From Sphingobacterium arenae (GTDB lineage: Bacteria > Bacteroidota > Bacteroidia > Sphingobacteriales > Sphingobacteriaceae), in assembly GCF_014692505.1 (NCBI RefSeq), contig NZ_JACNYK010000002.1, positions 558,001 to 622,000 of the forward strand: a stretch of DNA of 64,000 bases, read 5' to 3'. The position numbers and the translations under genes were made by a program. The notes below the pieces were generated by a model that saw only the letters and a program-made list of their open reading frames with translations, ran no database searches and had not been told where the DNA came from. Positions 53,377 to 61,925 of the stretch are shown here, piece by piece. Position 1 is the stretch's first letter; every line of letters starts with the position of its first letter.

Positions 53377-55197
53377 TTAAGAAGTGCGTACTTTGTTCTC
53401 ATATTCCTCTTTGAAAAGGGCTGGAGCTATCAAATCGAGCAGTGGTGGCGACTTCCACAATCCACGGCTTTCAAAACAATTATTGATAAAAAGGGAAAAC
53501 GGGATGAGTTTAGACATTAACATTTCTTTCTGATTATCTAAGTACCTATCATACTCTTTTTGTGATTTTAAAATCTTCTTTTTTGGTCTCTCTAATTTTT
53601 TGCTTTCGTGATAAAGTTTTAATATTTCATGCAATGGGATTTCACTCGCTAAACCCATTTGATGATATATAAGTGAATCGATATTTACAACAGACAACGG
53701 TTTAACATGATGCGTAAACAGTCCCTCTTCTGCCAATTCTGAAAGTGCATCCTGAAACCAAAAATCAATAAGTTCATTGAAGCCTGGAGTATCGTATTGA
53801 TGATCATGAGTAAGCAGAACAGGATAAATGAAAACATCTTTGTAGTAATAATCCGTATCAGCAATAAAATCATTTTTTAGAAGTCTACGTATGCTGTTTA
53901 TCAATTGCATCACGGCTTTGGCTTTTATCTTTCCGCATGGTAATTCTTCGTAATCTAAAACTCTTCCGAACTCTTCTTCATACACATTATAGTCAAAAGA
54001 CATTTTTTTGTCTGCTGAAATCAGGAAGTCTTTTGATTCAATTATCAACATATTATTGCCTTTTCGTATATAGTAATCAGGCGCTGCATCAATCTTCATA
54101 TCATCCATTTGCTTTCCCGAGAATCGAATGCACCTATCAGGGTAAATACTTTCCATAACCTTATAACAAAGTACTTTTTCTGAAAATTCGTTTCCGTAAA
54201 AGCTTCTTACGTCTTTAATCCTTTGTGCTATTGGTAAAACTTTGTTTACATCCCTCAAAAGGAAATAAACACCTTTGAAGATCTTTTCAACGACAAACAA
54301 ATTGAAGATAATTCGATAAACGCCATCCTTCACTTTGTAAAACGGCTTTGCTCTTGTAGAGAGAAAATCATTTTGGTCAAGTTCATCTTTCTCCTGTATT
54401 ATAATTTTTTCAATAAAAGCGCAGCTCAGCTCAAAGTTTTCTCCTTGTTTAACAACAATGTCAGTATGCGCTTCTCTTGCATTTTTTATCGCAGAATGCG
54501 TTAATGGCAACAGCCTTTTTAAATATTCCTGCCATGATGTACAATTGAAATAAGCAACAAATGCCGTCAATAAAGGTTGAGCTATTTGAGCAGTTTCAAG
54601 AAATTGAAAGAGGTAAATCGCTTTGATCATTTGTGTTGCCCAGATTTGATGAATGTCGTAATTCACTTTATCTGAAAGAGGGTATTGCATACAAAACATT
54701 ATCATTGCGAATTGCAATTCTTTATCACTATTTTCTGATGATGAGAATGCAGTACTTTGCTTACTTGTGAACTCAGAATTTAGAGCCAAATAAGCTTTAA
54801 ACAAATTTACTTCTAACTGTACTTCCGTCTGAGTTTGGGGTTCTTCTGTCTTTGAAAAGTAATATTCAAAAAGTCTCAAACTCGAATAGGTATTTATTAT
54901 CCCAATCCGGATATTTTTCTTTTCAAGTTCTCTAATCCTGCTGTAAACATCGTAGGCGAAGTCGCTGTTTTCTGCTTGAAAAAACATCCCTAAAAATTCC
55001 CTATTGTTCTCAAACTTTGATTTATGATTTTTGAACCCTAGAAAGAAAGCCGCTGCATTTAGGATCTTTTCTCTGCTACAGCCCGCTAAATATTGTTGAA
55101 TTGTTAATCGTTCTTCGTTGGGAAAAACTACTTCAAATTCTAGGATTTGTGCCAAGGTAACTGTGTTTGAGACGGATGATTTATTATTTTTCAACAT
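53377..55197 (-). CDS. Large protein with PD-(D/E)XK-like nuclease motif
   Basis: A 606-residue soluble protein. Near residue 385 the sequence PDYYIRKGNNMLIIESKD has the order of a PD-(D/E)XK active site (acidic residue, hydrophobic strand, ExK). The first 350 residues are helical and may form a repeat scaffold. No known restriction enzyme family is recognised. It is a lone minus-strand gene beside the kinase operon in a region rich in defence genes, so a restriction or abortive-infection role is plausible but inferred. Confidence 0.55.
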   Translation of the reverse strand: MLKNNKSSVSNTVTLAQILEFEVVFPNEERLTIQQYLAGCSREKILNAAAFFLGFKNHKSKFENNREFLGMFFQAENSDFAYDVYSRIRELEKKNIRIGIINTYSSLRLFEYYFSKTEEPQTQTEVQLEVNLFKAYLALNSEFTSKQSTAFSSSENSDKELQFAMIMFCMQYPLSDKVNYDIHQIWATQMIKAIYLFQFLETAQIAQPLLTAFVAYFNCTSWQEYLKRLLPLTHSAIKNAREAHTDIVVKQGENFELSCAFIEKIIIQEKDELDQNDFLSTRAKPFYKVKDGVYRIIFNLFVVEKIFKGVYFLLRDVNKVLPIAQRIKDVRSFYGNEFSEKVLCYKVMESIYPDRCIRFSGKQMDDMKIDAAPDYYIRKGNNMLIIESKDFLISADKKMSFDYNVYEEEFGRVLDYEELPCGKIKAKAVMQLINSIRRLLKNDFIADTDYYYKDVFIYPVLLTHDHQYDTPGFNELIDFWFQDALSELAEEGLFTHHVKPLSVVNIDSLIYHQMGLASEIPLHEILKLYHESKKLERPKKKILKSQKEYDRYLDNQKEMLMSKLIPFSLFINNCFESRGLWKSPPLLDLIAPALFKEEYENKVRTS

Positions 55198-55382
55198 AAT
55201 TTGGTTAACTTGCCTTGTACGTCTTCAAACTAAATTAGACACATTAGGATGAAACCTTAAGGAGACTTTCGAGTTATAAATATATTAATTTTTGTTGATT
55301 ATACAATTTTCTTCTTTTGTTCAAAGAATCGATTTTTATCTGATTGCTGACATAGACTACGTTAGCGTTAAACCCATCTTTT

Positions 55383-57164
55383 TCAAGCATTAATCTCCTT
55401 CATTCCTATAATTTTAGCTATGGTATGAGGAATATCAAACACGCTCCCCAATTTTAACTCAACCATGTTACTAACAAATATTGGATCCCGAAAAATATCG
55501 AGCACATCCCCTTCGAATATGTAATGCGGCTTTGCCAATTCAAGCGCGTGGTCTCTAAATTTCTCAAATTGCTTATATGTGGCAAACCTGACAGAATAAG
55601 ATTCATTTTTCAATTTTGAGAAGCTAATTTTCCATTTCTGTTGAAACTCAACTAGTATCCTCCTCACCTCGTCTTCTTTTTCTAAAGAATAAATATCCAA
55701 TAATTCGTCGTCGTCATCATTAGTTTCATAATACTCTGTCCGATACCAGTCAATAAAAATATGCTCTTCAAATATAAATTCAAATTTTCCGCCTAAAACA
55801 TCGAGACCATGTAATAGGGCTTTATTATTTTCATGAACTCCGTACTTCAAGGCTGATACAATCCAGATAATAGGTGCGCTTTTGAGGTTTCGTCTAGCAC
55901 CCTCCTCAACATTTTCTATTCGACCCAGTATCTCCTTACAATGATAATCTGTACAAGATGAAAAAAACTTCAAAATTTGACCAGACAGATCTAATAAGGC
56001 ATAACCGTTCTTCTTCAAATCGTATTTTTCTAAAACATTTGCCAGTTGTCTATAAAGTGATTTATCTTCCTCATTTTGAAGTAAGTCAAGTGTTGTAGAC
56101 CAACTATCCGCCCTGTAAATATTACTCTCGTACTCAAATTTTGATTTACACAATTGCAATATTTGTTCTTGCACATAAAGGTTGTATAAAAAATCACTTA
56201 CAGTATAACCGATCTTCATATGCCAGTTATGATTATACCTATCAATCTCTTTGCTAGAATAGGTGCTAAACAGATACTTTCCAAATAAAATGTCTTCACT
56301 AGCTCTTTTGTAGATATTTCGTAATACAGACCTTCCCAATTTTTGAGGGGGACCTAATAGTTCTAGATCATACTTAATATTGGCAAGATTCTGTTTCAGT
56401 CGTTGATGAATAAATTTTATTTGTGCCTGTACGCTATCAATTGATATTCGATCCCCGGGTTGCTGTCGTATCATATTTTCGACGAGATTATCGAGCTCAA
56501 AGAATAGTGGGTAACTATCAGCTATTAAGTTAAAGTGGGATCCTGCAGGATTTTTTTTTGTAAAACACTCATTAATTATTAATCCTAATGCATAGATATC
56601 AGCGGCATTGTCAACGTTCAAAGTATTATTTTTCAACTTCTGCTCTGGTGCCATGTAATTACGGTTTGCAAGCCAGTCACTCTTCTTAGTTATATCATAT
56701 TGCTTAAAATGAGCTATTCCAAAATCTGCCAGCACCAATTCGTTCTCCTCTATTAGAATATTCTCGGGTTTAATGTCTCTGTGTTTTACTCCTTTCTTAT
56801 GAATAAACTCTATCGCGTTACAAATTTTAAAAATGTATTTAATTAGCTTATCGGCATCCTTTTCTGTATCTATTACATCTCTTAATGTTTTTGAGTAATA
56901 TGGCATTACATAACAAGGTACATCGTTATTATGGCCGGTTGCTATCACTTTTACAATATTCCTATGCGTAGTATTTTTGCAAAAGACTACCTCATTCTTA
57001 AAACGAGCGATTTTGCTTTTTTTTGTCGAATCAATAAACTTTATAGCGTATATATTTCCGTTGGCTTCTACCCGCCATACTTTACCGGAACCGCCAATAC
57101 CTTTTTGTTCTTTCAGTAAGTAATCGATACCATCTAAATTTATAGTCTCGTTTTTTCTGTACAT
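55383..57164 (-). CDS. Hanks-type serine/threonine kinase with unknown C-terminal domain
   Basis: A 593-residue protein. Residues 1-260 form a eukaryotic-like kinase: glycine loop KGIGGSGKVW, lysine in IYAIKFI, catalytic loop KHRDIKPENIL, DFGIAHF and MAPEQK. No membrane helix follows, so it is cytoplasmic. The C-terminal 330 residues are helical and unrecognised. It is the third gene of a minus-strand operon after a TIGR04141-type protein and a membrane protein. Soluble kinases in such islands can trigger abortive infection; that use here is inferred. Confidence 0.8.
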   Translation of the reverse strand: MYRKNETINLDGIDYLLKEQKGIGGSGKVWRVEANGNIYAIKFIDSTKKSKIARFKNEVVFCKNTTHRNIVKVIATGHNNDVPCYVMPYYSKTLRDVIDTEKDADKLIKYIFKICNAIEFIHKKGVKHRDIKPENILIEENELVLADFGIAHFKQYDITKKSDWLANRNYMAPEQKLKNNTLNVDNAADIYALGLIINECFTKKNPAGSHFNLIADSYPLFFELDNLVENMIRQQPGDRISIDSVQAQIKFIHQRLKQNLANIKYDLELLGPPQKLGRSVLRNIYKRASEDILFGKYLFSTYSSKEIDRYNHNWHMKIGYTVSDFLYNLYVQEQILQLCKSKFEYESNIYRADSWSTTLDLLQNEEDKSLYRQLANVLEKYDLKKNGYALLDLSGQILKFFSSCTDYHCKEILGRIENVEEGARRNLKSAPIIWIVSALKYGVHENNKALLHGLDVLGGKFEFIFEEHIFIDWYRTEYYETNDDDDELLDIYSLEKEDEVRRILVEFQQKWKISFSKLKNESYSVRFATYKQFEKFRDHALELAKPHYIFEGDVLDIFRDPIFVSNMVELKLGSVFDIPHTIAKIIGMKEINA

Positions 57165-57202
57165 TATTTCCCACTTTGTATAACTTCACATCCCTATAGT
57201 TA

Positions 57203-58093
57203 TCAATCCAGCCTGTTTAGTAACAATAGTTGATCCTTCAATTTAAGTAGTCGCCCTACTAAATGCTTGATCCGATTATGAAATACCGAGATCTCTTGCT
57301 GATATTTCAAATACGACAGTACGAAGGAGTCCATCACATGCGTATATAAAATAAAATCTTCTTTAACGACGACATCAAATATTTCCAGCTCCATTATTTT
57401 ATCTACATTGCACTTTAGCAGGTAAAAATTGTTTATATTACTAGTATACTCGTTAATCAAAGAATAAAACTCTGCTAGTTCTTCCTCTTTTACTTTTCTA
57501 CTTTGTTGGTCGTCTTTTTGATGGTCGAGTATTTTTTGTTCTAAGTATGAAGTAATTTTTTGATAACGCTCCATCAATAATGTATCGTATTCACTAATGA
57601 AAGAATTTATTTTAATGACTTCTTCAGAAATTATTTTATACGTATCTCTAATACCAGAAATTCCAGCAAGTGCGTAGTATAAGTTTGATAGATCATCTTC
57701 GTCAAACTCATCTGGAAAAAAAACAGAATGATATCTCAATTTATCGATAGATTCCAGAACATCTAACTCTGGAAACAAATAAAGCATATTGACTGGCTTA
57801 ATCCCTTTCTCAATATTATAGCCCGCAACAAACGATTCCAAAAATTTTGCACTCTCCTCGGTGACTTTATCTGAAACAATTTTTGCATTTCGAAGAATAA
57901 CCTCTTTTAACTTAGCATCATCTCGATCTTTTTTAAGTTTCTCAGCTTTGGTAGTTCGTAGAAACGCCTGTTTGGATAAAAAAACAGAGGAACCTATAGT
58001 CGTGATTGTGATAAATGCTGGCCATACAAATTCTTTAAAATTATCTCGATCGACAAACCAATCATAAAGCATAAAAACGGAAGAACCATCCAT
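57203..58093 (-). CDS. Membrane-anchored coiled-coil protein of the kinase operon
   Basis: A 296-residue protein with one N-terminal membrane helix (VWPAFITITTIGSSVFL) followed by long charged helices that probably form a coiled coil facing the cytoplasm. No enzymatic motif is seen. It lies 38 bases upstream of the kinase gene start and 93 bases after the TIGR04141-type gene. It could tether or sense for the kinase; this is position-based. Confidence 0.6.
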   Translation of the reverse strand: MDGSSVFMLYDWFVDRDNFKEFVWPAFITITTIGSSVFLSKQAFLRTTKAEKLKKDRDDAKLKEVILRNAKIVSDKVTEESAKFLESFVAGYNIEKGIKPVNMLYLFPELDVLESIDKLRYHSVFFPDEFDEDDLSNLYYALAGISGIRDTYKIISEEVIKINSFISEYDTLLMERYQKITSYLEQKILDHQKDDQQSRKVKEEELAEFYSLINEYTSNINNFYLLKCNVDKIMELEIFDVVVKEDFILYTHVMDSFVLSYLKYQQEISVFHNRIKHLVGRLLKLKDQLLLLNRLD

Positions 58094-58186
58094 GGTTAAT
58101 ATTTTTTTAGTAAGAATTATAGTAGAAATGCTCAGAATTAATCATGTATATTGCTACTCTATATTTAATTTTTTACGTAACAATCT

Positions 58187-59776
58187 TTAAGGTAATCGCA
58201 CAAAAGCAAACTGGCACTTGTATCCTGCAAATTCTAAACTCTTATTAGCTATGTTATAAAAAGTTACCTTACTGAAAAAAGGAATATCTAGCTTTTTGCT
58301 ATTTTTAGCTACTAACGATACAAACAAAATAGCAAAGGACGATGGCACTAATGGTTTAAGCTTAGCCGCATCACGATATTTGTCATTTTGTAAATGTTCA
58401 ATAAATTGGTCCAACAACTTCTCATCTTGTCTCAATGCAATACCACTAAAATTTCCTTGTTGGAAAAGATGGCTTAGGCTAGGTGAAGATTTCCCCATCT
58501 TAACATGAATAAAGGTATTCGTTGTTGAGTCATATACATCACACGCCTCATTTTGATCTTTACCTATATATTTAATTGCAGCATCAGGGTGTCCTAAGTC
58601 AAAAAGATAACGCCCTTTTAAAGCATCACATATCTCCTTATTGTATTCTGACTCCATAATCTTACTTTTTGTTGGCGTAGGTAATAGTGTACTACCGTCA
58701 ATGACACGATTTTGAAAGTAACTGTTTATCAATCTATAAAAGTTCGGAGAGACTTCATACCAGCTGCCTTCCGATAGAATATACCTATTCTCCTTGAAGT
58801 CAGTCTCCCACGAGAGTGCTCTTTCCAAAGGCCAACTTCTTCCCCTCTCATCTTCTTTTATTTCGTGAATTTTAAATCCGGACAAAGTGTCTATCGCAAT
58901 TTTTTTTCGTTCGTCGCCTATACTTTTCTTCCAATCATGTATAGAAGGCATTTCGAATACAGACTTTTTATCTACCCTTGTTCGATCTCCGGTGGTGAAA
59001 GCAAAACCTTTAATAAGAGTATCTTCTCCAAAATAAATAGGGGGAATAACGTATACCTCATTCAATTTTCCATTTTTTAGTTCTTTCACAAGCAACTTAC
59101 TCAAGTCCTCTTCCAGTTTTTTATCTCTAACTAAAGATATGTTGTCTATCCACGGATATTCATTTTTGTAGGTTTTCTGTTGATAGAGCTCATATATTTT
59201 ATGAATGTACTGCTTCAGTGCTATCAATGATCCAATCGGGTTGAATGTCCGCAAGCTGTCACGTCCTTCAAAGGCCTGCCCTACTTCCATTTTTTTAGGC
59301 ACCTTACCAACAATTCCTCTTAGAATTTCTTTTTCTTTATTAATTTCAAAATCCTCTGGTGTCGTACCTACCACCGCCAATCTCTTGGTTTTTTGTGATT
59401 TCAGCTCCGGTTTAGTTGTATCTAGCTGCCTAATTTCACTCTTAGGAATAGCGTTAATCGCGGTCTTTAGTCCAAAATTATATTCTATCTTACTTAGATC
59501 CATTAGATGAACTCCCATACCGAAAGGTATCGCAAAATGTCGATTTTCGACTTTTATTACAACAACAGCATATGAGGAAGAATTACGAAATGGATTAGAG
59601 CCTAATTGAAAATTACCTATTATAAAATCCGCCCAATTTGGGCTATTGCTCCCGCTACTTTTGTAATAGAGAGTACACCCGTCTTCTTCTTTATGTTTAA
59701 GTCGCTGTTTAAATAGCTTTTTAGGATCTGTTACGTCTTCTTTTAAAAGATAGATGGTTGGTTTTATAGTGCCCAT
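58187..59776 (-). CDS. TIGR04141/DUF6119 sporadically distributed protein
   Basis: A 529-residue protein with the features of the TIGR04141 (DUF6119) family: an N-terminal NFRNSSSYAVV-like region with FAIPFGMGVHLMD, RGIVGKVPKKMEVGQAFEGR, and a C-terminal FIHVKMGKSSPSLSHLFQQG, which resembles a nuclease-like KxG/H motif. The family is found patchily, often in defence islands, without an established activity. It is the first gene of the operon; a -7 box lies about 70 bases upstream of the start. Confidence 0.78.
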   Translation of the reverse strand: MGTIKPTIYLLKEDVTDPKKLFKQRLKHKEEDGCTLYYKSSGSNSPNWADFIIGNFQLGSNPFRNSSSYAVVVIKVENRHFAIPFGMGVHLMDLSKIEYNFGLKTAINAIPKSEIRQLDTTKPELKSQKTKRLAVVGTTPEDFEINKEKEILRGIVGKVPKKMEVGQAFEGRDSLRTFNPIGSLIALKQYIHKIYELYQQKTYKNEYPWIDNISLVRDKKLEEDLSKLLVKELKNGKLNEVYVIPPIYFGEDTLIKGFAFTTGDRTRVDKKSVFEMPSIHDWKKSIGDERKKIAIDTLSGFKIHEIKEDERGRSWPLERALSWETDFKENRYILSEGSWYEVSPNFYRLINSYFQNRVIDGSTLLPTPTKSKIMESEYNKEICDALKGRYLFDLGHPDAAIKYIGKDQNEACDVYDSTTNTFIHVKMGKSSPSLSHLFQQGNFSGIALRQDEKLLDQFIEHLQNDKYRDAAKLKPLVPSSFAILFVSLVAKNSKKLDIPFFSKVTFYNIANKSLEFAGYKCQFAFVRLP

Positions 59777-59845
59777 AACGAGTTAGTTTAGTAAGATACA
59801 AGATAAACAATTATAAAATACAATGCAATAAAACTACTGAGTAGG

Positions 59846-59853
59846 CAAAGTTA
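59846..59853 (-). promoter_or_regulatory. -7 promoter box (TAACTTTG) of the TIGR04141-kinase operon
   Basis: CAAAGTTA on the plus strand reads TAACTTTG on the minus strand, an exact TAnnTTTG, 70 bases upstream of the first gene. Confidence 0.55.
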
Positions 59854-59932
59854 ACAACCTGTATTGTGAGATTTTACGGAAAGCCGTAAATGCATTTTGC
59901 AATTACAGTCTCGTATAATATATCTATTCTCC

Positions 59933-60292
59933 TCATTTTTGCGGAATAGCATCTGCCGGATTAAATTCCACAATGAGTTTCCGCATACGGCCTTTGTCGC
60001 TAAAATGGCGACCGAGGTTTATGGTTTTATCAAAGAAATCATTTTTCCCATTATCGTCTGTATAATGAAATACCTTTACAGACTTACAATTTTCATGATC
60101 AAAAACTTCTTTGAACATGGTGCGATCAGAAAGACCACAAGAATGTCCGACAACAAGTACTTGAAATTGCCCCTCATTTAAAAATCTTATTAGATTTCGA
60201 TAATTGGGAGTCTTCATGTAGAAATAAGATTTGATATGTGCAAATAGATCGTTATTCCGTTGCGCCTCAAATTGCGAATAATCACTATCATG
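59933..60292 (-). pseudogene. Truncated abiH-type phage defence gene
   Basis: The frame encodes only the C-terminal third of an AbiH-like protein: FYMKTPNYRNL, FQVLVVGHSCGLSDRT and FDHENCKSVKVFHY, with a histidine/serine/cysteine block typical of the family. AbiH is normally about 300 residues. An in-frame TAG lies at 60293-60295 and no upstream AbiH sequence remains, so it is a remnant. The first ATG in the frame (60217) would give 94 residues, unlikely to work. Confidence 0.75.
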
Positions 60293-60295
60293 CTA

Positions 60296-60358
60296 GTTGA
60301 CATCAGTTTTCCCTGATTCTTTAATTAGTTCATGTATTATCAGTCGATTTAGCTTCAT
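60296..60358 (-). pseudogene. N-terminal fragment resembling a nucleoid-associated protein
   Basis: Twenty-one codons starting MKLNRLIIHELIKESGKTDV, similar to the first residues of NdpA-like nucleoid-associated proteins, run straight into the TAG before the abiH remnant in the same frame. This suggests a deletion that joined two genes. Confidence 0.45.
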
Positions 60359-60435
60359 AATTATGCTAAGTTTGTTAATAATTTAAGTAGGTTCTTATAC
60401 ATAAAGGTAGTAACTTTCCTTTTTAATCGATAAAA

Positions 60436-60469
60436 TGCCAAGATAGTCTTCATCGAAGCTATCTTGGCA
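60436..60469 (-). terminator. Strong terminator
   Basis: An 11-bp perfect stem (TGCCAAGATAG / CTATCTTGGCA) extended by CTTC/GAAG; on the minus strand TTTTATCG follows. It ends the two-small-gene transcript. Confidence 0.85.
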
Positions 60470-60480
60470 ATTCGCTCCTT

Positions 60481-60690
60481 CTAACTCGTATGACACTCCC
60501 GGCTGCAATAATAGCAGCCATTTATTTCTCTGTAAGGGAACTTTCTCTTAGCTTCTGTCACAGCAGTACGACAGCCATAAAACTCTCCTAAGTAAGTATA
60601 ATCTTCCGTTGGAAAATATGAGCAACCTAACCTGTGTACCTCATAATCGCCGTTTGATTGCATATTGTTATTAATATAATACTTCTCCAT
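60481..60690 (-). CDS. Cysteine-rich 69-residue protein
   Basis: A small protein with four or five cysteines: HRLGCSYFP, YGCRTAVTEA and INGCYYCSRECHTS, a pattern that could bind zinc. I recall similar small proteins as common but uncharacterised in bacteria. It starts two bases after the 57-residue gene and ends just before a strong terminator, so the pair is one operon. Confidence 0.65.
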   Translation of the reverse strand: MEKYYINNNMQSNGDYEVHRLGCSYFPTEDYTYLGEFYGCRTAVTEAKRKFPYREINGCYYCSRECHTS

Positions 60691-60692
60691 TT

Positions 60693-60866
60693 TTATATCT
60701 CCCTTCTAATACCTTTAAACTTACCACCGGATGTCTTGACATCCATAAACTGTCCTGTTTGCGTATCACGCTTAGTCCATAATCCAGTCTTTGGATTTTC
60801 TGATTGCGTACGTCCGCCGACGTATCCATGACGGCGGCTGTCGCCTGTCTTTCCATTTCCTGCCAT
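60693..60866 (-). CDS. 57-residue protein with GRT/NPKTG motif
   Basis: Read as MAGNGKTGDSRRHGYVGGRT, with NPKTGLWTKRDTQTGQFMDV and a C-terminal GGKFKGIRREI. This matches a small, widespread family of uncharacterised proteins that I recall by its NPxTGxxxKRDxxTGxFxDVK pattern. A longer frame on the same strand (60671-60910) is out of phase and has no such pattern. Two bases separate it from the cysteine-rich gene. Confidence 0.65.
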   Translation of the reverse strand: MAGNGKTGDSRRHGYVGGRTQSENPKTGLWTKRDTQTGQFMDVKTSGGKFKGIRREI

Positions 60867-61328
60867 TGCATTTTAGCTTTAGAAATTGTACACCTTGCCT
60901 CCACGATCATCTAGAGGGAAGTTCCGTGATCCAGAAAACAGGTCAACAGGTCGCACCTCAAGCGATTGCTTTAGCCATTAATAAAATCTACATGATGTGT
61001 TTTTTCATACAGGACATGGGACACATTCAATACCCCAAGGTACGCTAGAAAGAGAAAGTATTTTTACGGGTTTCCGTAATATTTGTTTGGTTATGCGAAA
61101 CAAATTGCTTTATTTCGCGTTCAATTTAGAAGATCAATACTTTCATTCTGCCTTTCTAGGTACGGATGATATAAGTTTAAGAGGGCTAAGTGCTGGTAAC
61201 ACTTAGCTCTTATTTTTTATATCAGCCTCCTCTTTTTTCTACTCCTTCTTTATCACCATATTTAAAACTAACTATTTTATCAAAAATACTAAATATATTA
61301 TCGGCCCTACAACGGAACTTTTCCACAT
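60867..61328. other. Intergenic region with a plus-strand terminator-like hairpin
   Basis: Mostly non-coding. A hairpin at about 61177-61206 (GCTAAGTG / CACTTAGC) is followed on the plus strand by a T-run, as for the end of a plus-strand transcript, but I find no convincing plus-strand gene before it. A short RNA is possible. Confidence 0.4.
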
Positions 61329-61925
61329 TTACGTTTTTAGCCTTAACTCTTTAAAGAAAGCAATAAGCTTATGTACAGACGTATATGGCTGCTGTTCTAA
61401 TACAGGCGTTCCTGCGTTTCTATTCTCTCTTCTCTCTGCACGATCAATGGCTTGGTCTACATATCCTCCAAGCTGTTCGAAATGATTCAGCTTTGTTTTA
61501 TGGTAGATGGGCCAAAGTTTTTTCAGATATCTCAAACACTCCTCGCCATCCCTAAATGCTTTACCGCAATCTTCAAAATGAAGGATAAACCAATATTCTA
61601 AACTAATGGCGGTAAATGCCAATTGAAATCCATGCTTTTCCACTTGCTCAAATACATTTTGTAAATGAGGTGAGTTATCATGGTCAAAAAATAACCAGAC
61701 ATCTTCATAAGGCGCTTTCTCTTTTTTGGCTTGCTTTACGCGCACTTTCGCCTCTGCAACAAGATTCATGGGATCATTCTTCTTGTGGCGAACGACATCG
61801 ACCGTAACCGTGTGCTGCAATTCACGCGGCAAAAAAGCTGTACGCAAAGTCTTTGCATATACCTCCTCAGTAATACCTTCGCAAAGAATCAATACCCGTC
61901 TATGTGATACAGCTCGCCTTTTCAT
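61329..61925 (-). CDS. RloB/AbiL-type TOPRIM protein
   Basis: A 198-residue RloB-family protein with TOPRIM-like motifs: the glutamate in LILCEGITEE and the acidic pair in WLFFDHDN, plus SLEYWFILHFEDC. RloB proteins pair with an RloA-type ATPase in restriction-linked loci and in AbiL-like phage defence; the TOPRIM part probably cuts nucleic acid. The start codon directly abuts the stop of the ATPase gene, so the two are coupled. Confidence 0.85.
   Translation of the reverse strand: MKRRAVSHRRVLILCEGITEEVYAKTLRTAFLPRELQHTVTVDVVRHKKNDPMNLVAEAKVRVKQAKKEKAPYEDVWLFFDHDNSPHLQNVFEQVEKHGFQLAFTAISLEYWFILHFEDCGKAFRDGEECLRYLKKLWPIYHKTKLNHFEQLGGYVDQAIDRAERRENRNAGTPVLEQQPYTSVHKLIAFFKELRLKT

Noticed and set aside
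60671..60910. 79-codon minus-strand frame
   Set aside because: It is out of phase with the 57-residue gene at 60693-60866, which matches a known small-protein pattern and ends two bases before the next start.
60791..61206. Plus-strand frames before the hairpin at 61177-61206
   Set aside because: The products have no natural domain pattern and overlap the hairpin or the antisense small genes, so they are probably chance frames.
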